A stretch of 19,596 nt of DNA, from contig JBPCNZ010000113.1 in NCBI GenBank assembly GCA_051000755.1, positions 1 through 19,596 of the forward strand, written 5' to 3'. Shown in pieces: positions 6,246 to 14,808 of this stretch (position 1 is the first letter of the stretch; each line of letters begins with the position of its first letter). Under the pieces are notes generated by a model, which saw nothing but the letters and a program-made list of their open reading frames with translations, ran no database searches and was not told the DNA's origin. The position numbers and the translations under genes are program-made. This stretch comes from JALZAH01 sp051000755. GTDB taxonomy: Bacteria > Actinomycetota > Acidimicrobiia > Acidimicrobiales > Palsa-688.

Positions 6246-8474
6246 CTACGTCCCCGGCGGGCTCGACGGGCTGGTGGTGCCGAAGTTGGGCGGCGGGCTG
6301 GTCGGCGGGTATAGGCCCGGCGCCCCCGATGTCGGCGGGTACAGCGCCGACGCCACAGACGTCGACGGCGCCAACGCCGTGGGCGGGGCCGGATCGGGCG
6401 GCAGGACGGGCTGGTTGCCCCCGACCGACACCGGCGCCATGGACGGCCCCGGTTGCAGGCCGGCGGGTTGGGCCGCGGGGACGTTGAGGGGCGCAGGGTT
6501 GACGAACGCAGTCGCCGGGGACCCGGCGAGCGCCGCGATCATGAAGTTGTGCCAGGCCATGGCCGGATAAGTCGCCCCGTAGACCTGCACCCCCTTGACG
6601 TTGAGCATCGGGGTGTTGTCGTTGTTGCCGTAACCCATCCAGGACGCGGCCGACAGCTGGGGGGTGTAGCCGACGAACCAGGCGTCGGTGGGCCCGTTGG
6701 CCGTTCCCGTCTTGCCGGCCGCGGGCCGGCCGATGATGGCGGTGGGGTTGCCCGTGCCGTGCTGGATCACCCCTTGGAGGACGTTGGTCACCGTGTCGGC
6801 CACCGCCGGGGTGAGCACACGGGTCCCCTTCGGGTGGGCGTCGTCGTAGACCACGTTCTTGGCCGCGTCGACGGCCCGCACCACCGGCGACGGGTCCATG
6901 CGCAGGCCGTGGTTGGCGAAGGTGGCATAGGCCGACGCCATCTCCAGGGGCGACACCGGGTTGGCCCCCAGGGCGTAGGACACCCCGAAGTCGCTCTCGT
7001 CGTAGGCCGACGACACGCCCAGGTTCTTGGCCATCTCCGCCACCGCCTTGACGCCGACCTGTTGGATGACCTGGGTGTAGACGGTGTCGATGGACTGCCA
7101 GGTGGCGGTGGTCAGGGTGAAGTTGCCCGATTCGCCCCCGTCGTTGCGGATCACGCACACCCCGCCGCAGCCGGGGACGGTGGTCGAGGCCGGCCCGTAG
7201 TAGGCGGTCTGCGGCCCTATCCCCTGGGCCAGGGCGGTGGCCAGCACGAAGGGCTTGAACGAGGAGCCCGCCAGGCGGCCCGAACCGCCGCCCTGGACGA
7301 TCGACTTGGGGTTCGTCTGGCAGGTGGACGGCACGACGACGGTGACCGGTGGGGGCGCAGGCTGGGGGCAGCCGCCCAGGGCGATGTCGACCTGGGACAC
7401 GTCGTAGCCGCGGCCGCCGACGAGCGACGACACGTAACCGGTGTCGGGCGCTACCGACGCCAGAGCCATCTGCAGCGGCGGCTTGGTGCCGCTCAGCTGG
7501 GTGGCCACCGCCGCCTCCCCCGCGGCCTGGTCCTTGGGGTCGAGGGTGGTCTGGATGCGCAGACCACCGTTGTACAGCTCGTCGTAGCCGATGCGCTGCT
7601 CGAGGTACTGGCGCACGTAGTCGAGGAAGTACCGGTATCTGCTCGGTGGCAGCTGGGGCGGGTAGACGAGGGTCACGGCCGGGTTGGGCTTCGCTCCCTC
7701 CGGGGCCTGGACCAGCCGCTCGGCCATCGCCGTTTGGTACTGGCCCGGGCTCAGGTATCCCTGCTGGCGCATGAGGCCGAGGACGGTTTCGCGGCGATCC
7801 TCGCCGGCCTGGAGGTCGAAGAGCGGGTCGTACTGGCTGGGGGCGGGCAACACCCCGGCCAGGGTGGCCGCCTGGGACGCGTCCAGGTTGCTCACCGGGG
7901 TACGGAAGTAGGCCTGGGCCGCGGCGCCGACACCGTAGGCCCCCTGACCGAAGTACACGATCGACAGGTAGCGGTGGAGGATCTCGGTCTTGGTGAGCTG
8001 CTGGGCCAGGGTCCGGGCCACCACCGTCTCCTGGAGCTTGCGCTTGAGGGTGCGGGACCCGTTGGTGTAGACGATCTTCACGTACTGCTCGGCGATGGTG
8101 GAGCCGCCCTGCACCGTCCGGCCCGACGACAGGTCCGCCCACGCGGCACGCACGATACCCCTGGTCGACACCGGGCCCTCGTGGTAGAAGTTGCGGTCCT
8201 CGGAGGCGACCACCGCGTCCTTGAGGACCGCCGGGATGGCGGCCTCGTTGACGGGGACGTTGCTGCCGGCGGCGGCGCGAAACTCCCCGATCACCTGCCC
8301 CGTGGCGTCATAGACGTCGCTGGCCTGGGCGCCGAAGCTGGAGCGAACCGGCTGGGGGAGGGTGGCCGGCACCGGCAGGTTGGTGAGGGCGACGAGGGCC
8401 GTCCCCGCCATCAGGATCGGGGCGCAGACGACGCAGACCACGACGACGACCACCCAGCGCAGGACACCGAACAT
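6246..8474 (-). CDS. Class A penicillin-binding protein (bifunctional transglycosylase/transpeptidase)
   Basis: 742 residues: membrane helix about 7-31, GT51 glycosyltransferase domain about 55-225, transpeptidase domain about 330-660, and a Pro/Ser/Thr-rich tail to the end. GT51 motifs are SEDRNFY (catalytic E92), GGSTIAEQYVK (123-133), RKLQE (145-149) and the YFGQGAYGVG block (174-183). Transpeptidase motifs are S404-S-F-K407 (nucleophile Ser and Lys) and K588-T-G590. The SxN motif appears as S461-I-D463, so Asn is replaced by Asp. The enzyme polymerises and crosslinks peptidoglycan outside the membrane. Extra Cys pairs (369/385, 436/440) may form disulfides. It is the last gene of the minus-strand operon, starting 6 nt after the lipoprotein stop with only a weak ribosome site, which suggests coupling. 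Confidence 0.93.
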   Translation of the reverse strand: MFGVLRWVVVVVVCVVCAPILMAGTALVALTNLPVPATLPQPVRSSFGAQASDVYDATGQVIGEFRAAAGSNVPVNEAAIPAVLKDAVVASEDRNFYHEGPVSTRGIVRAAWADLSSGRTVQGGSTIAEQYVKIVYTNGSRTLKRKLQETVVARTLAQQLTKTEILHRYLSIVYFGQGAYGVGAAAQAYFRTPVSNLDASQAATLAGVLPAPSQYDPLFDLQAGEDRRETVLGLMRQQGYLSPGQYQTAMAERLVQAPEGAKPNPAVTLVYPPQLPPSRYRYFLDYVRQYLEQRIGYDELYNGGLRIQTTLDPKDQAAGEAAVATQLSGTKPPLQMALASVAPDTGYVSSLVGGRGYDVSQVDIALGGCPQPAPPPVTVVVPSTCQTNPKSIVQGGGSGRLAGSSFKPFVLATALAQGIGPQTAYYGPASTTVPGCGGVCVIRNDGGESGNFTLTTATWQSIDTVYTQVIQQVGVKAVAEMAKNLGVSSAYDESDFGVSYALGANPVSPLEMASAYATFANHGLRMDPSPVVRAVDAAKNVVYDDAHPKGTRVLTPAVADTVTNVLQGVIQHGTGNPTAIIGRPAAGKTGTANGPTDAWFVGYTPQLSAASWMGYGNNDNTPMLNVKGVQVYGATYPAMAWHNFMIAALAGSPATAFVNPAPLNVPAAQPAGLQPGPSMAPVSVGGNQPVLPPDPAPPTALAPSTSVASALYPPTSGAPGLYPPTSPPPNFGTTSPSSPPGT

Positions 8475-8480
8475 GACTGC

Positions 8481-9395
8481 TCACGGCCCCCCGGTTGGGG
8501 AGGGAACCGACGGATAGGGAGCCGTGGGGTAGGGACTGGTGGGGTAGGGAGTGGTCGGGTACGGAGTCGTCGGGTAGGGAGACCCTCCGAACGGCAGGGG
8601 CGTGGTCGTCGTCGTTGGCTCCGGTGGGGCCACGCACTGGGACAGGTTGAGGGGCACGGGCTGGCCGCCAACGCCGGCCTCGAGGGGCTGGTCTCCCGCT
8701 TGGTCACAGGTCGGTGTCCACGTCGCCTGTCCCAGGGCGTCCGTGACGGTCGGATTGGGGGAGGGGATCTGCCATGCCCCCTGGCCTTGCAGCTGGACCG
8801 ACAACCCCGCCGCCGGCTGATTGACCACGGATCCGTCGGCCTGCACCACGCGCGAGGTGACCTGGACGACGACCTGGGCCGGCTCCCCGCTCACCGGCGG
8901 GTCGGGAGCGATCGCCGACTGCACCAGGGGGGTCGAGAAGCTCGTCAGCTGCAGGGTGAGGGCCCGGTTGCCCTGCCCGGCCAAGAAGAACGTCGTCGGC
9001 GTCGTCTGAGCCATGGTCGGCGGCAGCCACGTCCGGACGCTGTAGCTGCCTCCGGGCACCCCCCGCACCGCCCAGGAGCCGCCCGGGCCGCTGGTGATCG
9101 AGGCCCGGGTCGCCACGCCGCTCACCATGCGGTCGATCTCGACGGTGGCGCCTGGCACCGGTCCCTGGGGTCCCTCGACCGTCCCTGTCAGCGTGGCCTG
9201 CCCCTGACCCAGGCTGGGGGCGCCGTTGTCGGCGGTGGCGGTCGGCGGCGGTGCCGTGTCGGAGGGGCTGGGCGCCTGCGGGCTTGATACCGACGACTGG
9301 CCACAGCCCGACATCCCCAGCATCACCCCTCCTAGGAGCGCCATCTTCCGCCACGGTCCAAGATGGCCACGATGGCCCGGCGTCCGCGTGGCCAT
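8481..9395 (-). CDS. Lipoprotein with carboxypeptidase-regulatory-like and Ig-like domains and a PYPT-repeat tail
   Basis: 304 residues. A basic n-region and hydrophobic stretch end in a lipobox MSGC with the lipidated Cys at 31, so it should be anchored on the outer face of the membrane. A Ser/Pro/Thr linker follows. Residues about 68-125 fit a carboxypeptidase-regulatory-like beta sandwich (LTGTVEGPQGPVPGATVEI, then SITSGPGGSWAVRGVPGGSY). Residues about 158-255 look like a Big/invasin-type Ig fold with C230 and C254 able to pair. The tail is Thr/Pro-rich and ends in five PYPTx pentapeptides, as in wall-spanning proteins. No catalytic motif is seen. ATG 9395 lies 10 nt after the citrate synthase stop; ATG 9344 (residue 18) is an alternative but would drop the basic n-region. 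A role in wall binding with the adjacent penicillin-binding protein is inference. Confidence 0.8.
   Translation of the reverse strand: MATRTPGHRGHLGPWRKMALLGGVMLGMSGCGQSSVSSPQAPSPSDTAPPPTATADNGAPSLGQGQATLTGTVEGPQGPVPGATVEIDRMVSGVATRASITSGPGGSWAVRGVPGGSYSVRTWLPPTMAQTTPTTFFLAGQGNRALTLQLTSFSTPLVQSAIAPDPPVSGEPAQVVVQVTSRVVQADGSVVNQPAAGLSVQLQGQGAWQIPSPNPTVTDALGQATWTPTCDQAGDQPLEAGVGGQPVPLNLSQCVAPPEPTTTTTPLPFGGSPYPTTPYPTTPYPTSPYPTAPYPSVPSPTGGP
8512..8580 (-). repeat. 15-bp tandem repeats encoding the PYPTx tail
   Basis: About 4.6 copies of a 15-bp unit (on the + strand GGGTAGGGA followed by six variable bases) begin at 8512, 8527, 8542, 8557 and 8572. They encode the PYPT(T/S/A) pentapeptides at the C-terminus of the lipoprotein. 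The unit length is a multiple of three, so copy-number changes keep the frame. Confidence 0.8.
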
Positions 9396-9405
9396 CGCCA
9401 GTTTC

Positions 9406-10674
9406 TCAGCGCTTCTCGACCGCCAGGTAGTCGCGCTCGGCGGCTCCCGTCCACAGTTGCCGGGGCCGGTAGATCTTTGAGTCCTGCTCGAGCATCTCCT
9501 GCCAGTGGGCCAGCCACCCTGCGGTCCGGGGGATGGCGAACAGGACGGTGAACATCTCGGTCGGGAAGCCCATGGCCTGGTAGATGAGACCCGAGTAGAA
9601 GTCGACGTTGGGGTACAGCTTCCGGGACACGAAGTAGTCGTCGGAGAGCGCCACCTCTTCGAGTTTGAGGGCGATGTCGAGCAGCGGGTTCTTCCCGGTG
9701 ACCTCGAACACCTCGTCGGCCACCGTCTTGATGATCTTGGCCCGGGGGTCGTAGTTCTTGTACACCCGGTGGCCGAAGCCCTGCAGCTTGCCCTTGCCCT
9801 CCTTGACGTCGGCGATGAACGCATCGACGTTGTCGATGGAGCCGATCTCATTCAGCATGCGCAGCACCGCTTCGTTGGCTCCGCCGTGGCGGGGGCCGTA
9901 GAGGGCGCTGGCCGCGCCGGCGGCCGCCGAGTACGGGTCGGCGTGGGAGGACCCGATGGTGCGCATGGCCAGGGTCCCGCAATTTTGTTCGTGGTCGGCG
10001 TGGAGGATGAAGAGGACCTCGAGGGCCCTCGAGAGCACCGGATCGACCTCGTAACGGGGTTCGGCGATCTTCCACATCATGGCCAGGAAGTTCTCGCAGA
10101 ACCCCAGTGAGTTGTCGGGGTACACGAAGGGCATCCCCAGGCTGTAGCGGTGGGCCCCGGCCGCAATGGTGGGGGCCTTGGCGATCAGGCGCACGATCTG
10201 GCGGTGCCGTATGTCGGGGTCGGTGACGTCCTTGGCCTCGGGGTAGAACGTCGACAGGGCGGCCATGCCCGATACCAGCATCCCCATGGGGTGAGCGTCG
10301 TAGTGGAACCCCTCGTAGAAGCGCTTGCGGAAGTTCTCGTGGATGTAGGTGTGGGTCCTGAGCTCCTCGGTCCACGTGTCCAGCTCGTCGGCGGTGGGGA
10401 GCTCGCCATAGAGGAGGAGGTAGGCGACCTCGGTGTAGCTGGACTGCTCGGCCAACTGCTCGATGGGGTAGCCGCGGTAGCGCAGGATCCCGGCCTCGCC
10501 GTCGAGGTAGGTGATGGCGCTGGAGGCCACGGCGGTGGTCAGGAACGCCGGATCGTGGAACCAGACGTTCGGGAGGAGCTTGCGGAACGCATCCGCTGAC
10601 ACGCCGCCATCGTCGATCGGGATTTCCACAGTCTCGCCGTTGCGGTTGTCGGTGATGGTGATGGACTCGGCCAC
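9406..10674 (-). CDS. gltA: Citrate synthase (type I/hexameric-like)
   Basis: 422 residues, full length for the bacterial type I family. It condenses acetyl-CoA and oxaloacetate to citrate, the entry step of the TCA cycle, in the cytoplasm. Active-site blocks are present and in order: LHADHEQN (224-231), GPRHGGANEA with H263 (E. coli H264), GFGHRVYKN with H302 (E. coli H305), and VDFYSG with D358 (E. coli D362). The N-terminal beta region (ITITDNRNGETVEIP) is that of GltA-type enzymes. The GTG start is chosen because GGGGGAG lies just upstream and the protein then begins AESITITD. The gene sits 9 nt after the PAP2 gene and 10 nt before the lipoprotein gene on the same strand, an unusual setting for a TCA enzyme. 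Confidence 0.97.
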   Translation of the reverse strand: MAESITITDNRNGETVEIPIDDGGVSADAFRKLLPNVWFHDPAFLTTAVASSAITYLDGEAGILRYRGYPIEQLAEQSSYTEVAYLLLYGELPTADELDTWTEELRTHTYIHENFRKRFYEGFHYDAHPMGMLVSGMAALSTFYPEAKDVTDPDIRHRQIVRLIAKAPTIAAGAHRYSLGMPFVYPDNSLGFCENFLAMMWKIAEPRYEVDPVLSRALEVLFILHADHEQNCGTLAMRTIGSSHADPYSAAAGAASALYGPRHGGANEAVLRMLNEIGSIDNVDAFIADVKEGKGKLQGFGHRVYKNYDPRAKIIKTVADEVFEVTGKNPLLDIALKLEEVALSDDYFVSRKLYPNVDFYSGLIYQAMGFPTEMFTVLFAIPRTAGWLAHWQEMLEQDSKIYRPRQLWTGAAERDYLAVEKR

Positions 10675-10683
10675 TACTCCCCC

Positions 10684-11622
10684 TCAGGAGATCGTTGCAT
10701 GGTTGTTTGCCGTGGCATCGTACCCCTGTCGGCTCAAAGCCGATCCTCGGCTCCTCCGCAGGTGACGGATGACCCCGGACTGGACGGCCATCGTCGCGCC
10801 CAGGATGGCCAGGGCCACGATGCCGTCGGCCCAGAAGTGGTTGCCAGTCACGACCACCACGGCCATGGTGAGGACCGGGTGGGCGATGAACGCCCACCGC
10901 CACCGGCTGGCTCCCGCCCCGCAGATCATGACCGCCACGAGGGCGGCCCAGGCCACATGGACCGACGGCATGGTGGTGAGGACCCCCGGGTCGCTGGCCC
11001 CTGGCGGGTAGACGAACTGGTGGAACCGGGCCGCGGTGTCGACGAACCCGAAGCCGGGGGTGAGCCGGGGCGGCGCCACGGGGATGGCCTGGATGAAGGC
11101 ACAGATCCCCGTGACGGCGATCAGGGTGACCAGGTAGTGGGCGAAGCGGTCCCGGTGGCGCCAGAACAACCAGGTCAGGGCGGCGCACAACCCGGGGAAG
11201 TCGACCCAGGCGTAGTAGCGGTTGGCCGCCTGGACCAGCCAGGGGGCATGGAGAGCCAGGCGCTGGAAGGACGCTTCCGACGGGACGTGGACGGCCTGTT
11301 CGATGTGGACGATGGCCCGGCCCCGCCGCAGCGCGCCGGCGGTGTGGACGATGAGGAGGTCGAGGGCGAACTGCCAGAGGGCGTAGAGCCCGATCACCCC
11401 GCCGGCGACCAGCAGGTAGGGCGCCACGGCCCGGAGCCGGCAGCGCCCGTCGGGGCCGACCCTCGGTCCGAGGCCCAGGAGTACCAGGCCGGCCGCGACC
11501 AGCCCGGCGGCGAGGGTCAGGGCGAAGCGGACCGACCACATGGTCAGGCCACGTTGCCAAGGGGCGGTCCCCCGGGGCAACACCAGTGGTCGGGCGACCA
11601 TCCGGGCCACGGCGCCTGACAT
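10684..11622 (-). CDS. PAP2-superfamily membrane protein (inositol phosphorylceramide synthase/AUR1-like)
   Basis: 312 residues with about six hydrophobic membrane segments. The acid-phosphatase-type active-site pieces are PPRL (184-187), MPSVHVAW with S220 and H222, and TGNHFWADGI with H262 and D266. This is the layout of the PAP2_3 group, which includes lipid phosphate phosphatases and phospholipid head-group transferases such as inositol-phosphoryl transferases. The substrate here is unknown, but a membrane lipid is likely. The start is uncertain: ATG 11622 (used), 11601 and 11541 are all in frame, none with a strong ribosome site. The longer frame to 11703 would run antisense into the chorismate mutase gene and is unlikely. 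It is the first gene of the operon with citrate synthase, the lipoprotein and the penicillin-binding protein. Confidence 0.8.
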   Translation of the reverse strand: MSGAVARMVARPLVLPRGTAPWQRGLTMWSVRFALTLAAGLVAAGLVLLGLGPRVGPDGRCRLRAVAPYLLVAGGVIGLYALWQFALDLLIVHTAGALRRGRAIVHIEQAVHVPSEASFQRLALHAPWLVQAANRYYAWVDFPGLCAALTWLFWRHRDRFAHYLVTLIAVTGICAFIQAIPVAPPRLTPGFGFVDTAARFHQFVYPPGASDPGVLTTMPSVHVAWAALVAVMICGAGASRWRWAFIAHPVLTMAVVVVTGNHFWADGIVALAILGATMAVQSGVIRHLRRSRGSALSRQGYDATANNHATIS

Positions 11623-11932
11623 GATCGAGCCCATGGATGCCGAGTCGAACCTCGATCTTTCCGAGATCCGCCGCCAGATCGACGACGTGGACCGCCGCCT
11701 CATTGGTCTCCTGGCCGAGCGGTCCCGGCTCGTGGGCGACGTCGTCCACTACAAGCGTGCCCGGCACATGGCCGTGGTCGACCGGGGACGCGAGGACGAG
11801 ATGCTGCAGCGGATCGCCGACACGGCCCGCGAGTCCGGGGTCGACCCCCGGGTCGCCCAGCAGGTGCTGCGGACCATCATCGACGGGTTCACCCTCATCG
11901 AGGTGGAGGAGCTCGGGCCCGACGACGTGTGA
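11621..11932 (+). CDS. Chorismate mutase (AroQ class)
   Basis: 103 residues, an all-helical AroQ-type monofunctional mutase that converts chorismate to prephenate for Phe/Tyr synthesis. Against E. coli P-protein mutase, the key residues line up with a constant offset: R17 (R11), R34 (R28), K45 (K39), D54 (D48), R57 (R51) and E58 (E52). Position E94 stands where E. coli has Q88, a Glu also used in yeast mutase. There is no secretion signal and no fused dehydratase or DAHP synthase. The start is ATG 11621 or ATG 11633 (the latter gives MDAESNLD). Either leaves almost no space to the divergent PAP2 start. The stop overlaps a following GTG (GTGA). Confidence 0.9.
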   Translation: MIEPMDAESNLDLSEIRRQIDDVDRRLIGLLAERSRLVGDVVHYKRARHMAVVDRGREDEMLQRIADTARESGVDPRVAQQVLRTIIDGFTLIEVEELGPDDV

Positions 11933-12179
11933 GGCTGGCCGGTCAGGCCGCTCCGCTCGTTGTTGCTGGCGTCGAGAGGGCGTCCCTGGCGGTGTGGGCC
12001 GGTACGGCCTTCGCCTCGTCGTCCATGTCGTGATCGCCCTGTGGGCAGTGGCGGCCCTGGCCGTGATCGGCGGCACCAACCTGCTCCGGGTCATCTCCGT
12101 GCGGATCCTGCGGATGGCGACGGCCGTCGTCCTGATCGGCCTGGCCGCCTACAGCGCTGTGACCGCCATCGTCGGCTGA
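11929..12179 (+). pseudogene. Frameshifted UPF0016/GDT1-like membrane protein remnant (tentative)
   Basis: GTG 11929 overlaps the chorismate mutase stop and opens a 34-residue frame ending ASLAVWAGTAF... at TGA 12031. The next frame carries VVHVVIALWAVAALAV, a GG turn, NLLRV and a second hydrophobic helix to a stop at 12177-12179. Adding one C around 12016-12018 would join them as GTAFALVVHVVIALW, the order seen in UPF0016/TMEM165 half-domains (helix, short loop, LLR, helix). The E-x-G-D-(K/R)-(S/T) signature of that family is not present, so even the joined frame would be partial. UPF0016 proteins export Mn2+ or Ca2+; next to nickel/cobalt genes that fits, but it is inference. Alternatively a 61-residue membrane peptide starts at GTG 11994. 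Confidence 0.4.
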
Positions 12180-12195
12180 CGCTACGACCAGCCTC

Positions 12196-12576
12196 TCAGC
12201 TGACGGTGGCGGACCGATCGGGGTAGCCCAGCCGGCGATGCTCGGCGTGATAGATGGCCTGGTCGAGCAACTCGGCCACATGGTCGTCATAGAGGGCATA
12301 GACGACGCTGCGTCCGTCCCGGTTGCCGTCCACCAACCCCAGGTTCCTCAACAGGCGCAGCTGGTGGGACACCGCCGACTGCTCCATGGCGACGGCGGTG
12401 GCTAGCTCGCTCACCGTGCAGGGACCCTGCCGCAGCCGGGTCAGGATCTGCAGGCGGCTGGGCGTGGCCAGCGCCCCGAAGGTGGCGGCCACGGTCTTGG
12501 CCGTGGCCGTGTCCATCTGCCGTCGGGTCTCCCGTTGCACAGTCGAGTTGGTGCGACCTTCGACCCCGTGACCCAC
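12196..12576 (-). CDS. nmtR: NmtR-type ArsR-family nickel/cobalt-sensing repressor
   Basis: 126 residues with an ArsR/SmtB winged helix; the recognition-helix region reads VSELATAVAMEQSAVSHQLRLLRNLGLV. The metal site matches mycobacterial NmtR: the alpha-5 pattern D97-x-H99-x10-H110-x2-H113, plus the N-terminal GHGVEGR. In NmtR the residues Gly2 and His3 take part in Ni(II) binding. That motif appears only if translation starts at GTG 12576. This start lies 6 nt after a TATGAT -10 box, so the message should be leaderless. Starts at ATG 12516 or 12603 would lose or bury the motif. Without metal such repressors bind their operator, and Ni/Co releases them. The divergent P1B-4 ATPase is the obvious target, as with NmtR and NmtA/CtpJ in Mycobacterium tuberculosis. 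Confidence 0.9.
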   Translation of the reverse strand: MGHGVEGRTNSTVQRETRRQMDTATAKTVAATFGALATPSRLQILTRLRQGPCTVSELATAVAMEQSAVSHQLRLLRNLGLVDGNRDGRSVVYALYDDHVAELLDQAIYHAEHRRLGYPDRSATVS

Positions 12577-12582
12577 ACCACC

Positions 12583-12588
12583 ATCATA
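12583..12588 (-). promoter_or_regulatory. -10 box of nmtR (leaderless)
   Basis: TATGAT on the minus strand, followed by six bases and the GTG start at 12576. A -35 at 16-18 bp spacing would fall inside the operator at 12602-12617, so repressor binding would block this promoter (autoregulation, inferred). Confidence 0.65.
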
Positions 12589-12601
12589 GCCACTGGCATG
12601 C

Positions 12602-12617
12602 ATGAAGACTTGTTCAT
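12602..12617. promoter_or_regulatory. ArsR/SmtB-type operator between nmtR and the ATPase gene
   Basis: Imperfect palindrome ATGAAGACTTGTTCAT: half-sites ATGAA and TTCAT separated by six bases, 12 of 16 positions symmetric. TGAA/TTCA half-sites are typical of this repressor family. It lies between the two divergent -10 boxes and covers the expected -35 regions of both. The ATG at 12602 inside it is in frame with the ATPase but is not a plausible start. Confidence 0.65.
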
Positions 12618-12627
12618 TCCGTCCTTG

Positions 12628-12633
12628 TACAGT
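12628..12633 (+). promoter_or_regulatory. -10 box of the P1B-4 ATPase gene (leaderless)
   Basis: TACAGT, then seven bases, then ATG 12641. The spacing fits transcription starting at the A of the start codon. The expected -35 (near 12605-12610) lies inside the operator. No Shine-Dalgarno precedes the ATG, which agrees with a leaderless message. Confidence 0.6.
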
Positions 12634-12640
12634 GGCCGTC

Positions 12641-14599
<1,959 letters not shown>

Positions 14600-14796
14600 G
14601 CCTTCCGCCTGGGCCGTCGCCCGGCCACCGCCCGCTACACGGGTAGGGGCGGGTCGAGGACCTGGCCGGTCTGTTCGTCATCGCCAGGATCGCCCTGTCG
14701 AGCTTGCTCGCCGCCGGCGCCGCCATTGCCCACCTCATTCGTCCGCACTCGGTGCCTCACCTGGGAGCCGTGGCTGCCGCCGTCGTCGGTTTCAAC
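14600..14796 (+). pseudogene. Relic of a cation diffusion facilitator (CDF) metal transporter
   Basis: Directly after the ATPase stop, one frame reads AFRLGRRPATARYTGRG. A second frame then reads RVEDLAGLFVIARIAL, SSLLAAGAAIAHLIRPHSVP and HLGAVAAAVVGF. Together they follow the order of the middle of CDF transporters (R-x-P-x-x-RYT-YGYGR-x-EDLAGLFVV, a hydrophobic helix, RLI-x-P-x-PV-x-HL, AAAGVVGF). A TAG at 14644-14646 lies in the second frame where the family has YG. The part before the RxP segment, with the first metal-site helices, and everything after VVGF are missing. It is thus a decayed internal fragment, about 65 codons, of a Zn/Co/Ni/Fe exporter. It abuts the ATPase on one side and the NlpC gene end on the other. 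Confidence 0.65.
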
Positions 14797-14808
14797 CCGA
14801 CCTCGGCC

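Noticed and set aside
6453..9287. A 944-codon open frame on the + strand
   Set aside because: It lies antisense to the penicillin-binding protein and lipoprotein genes, has Gly/Arg/His-rich composition and no domain. It is a by-product of high GC.
9848..12094. A 748-codon open frame on the minus strand
   Set aside because: It overlaps gltA and the PAP2 gene out of frame and runs antisense through the chorismate mutase. It is Arg/Pro-rich with no recognisable motif.
12602..12640. ATG 12602 as start of the metal ATPase
   Set aside because: It lies inside the operator and upstream of the -10 box, so it would not be transcribed from that promoter. The extra residues add no conserved feature.
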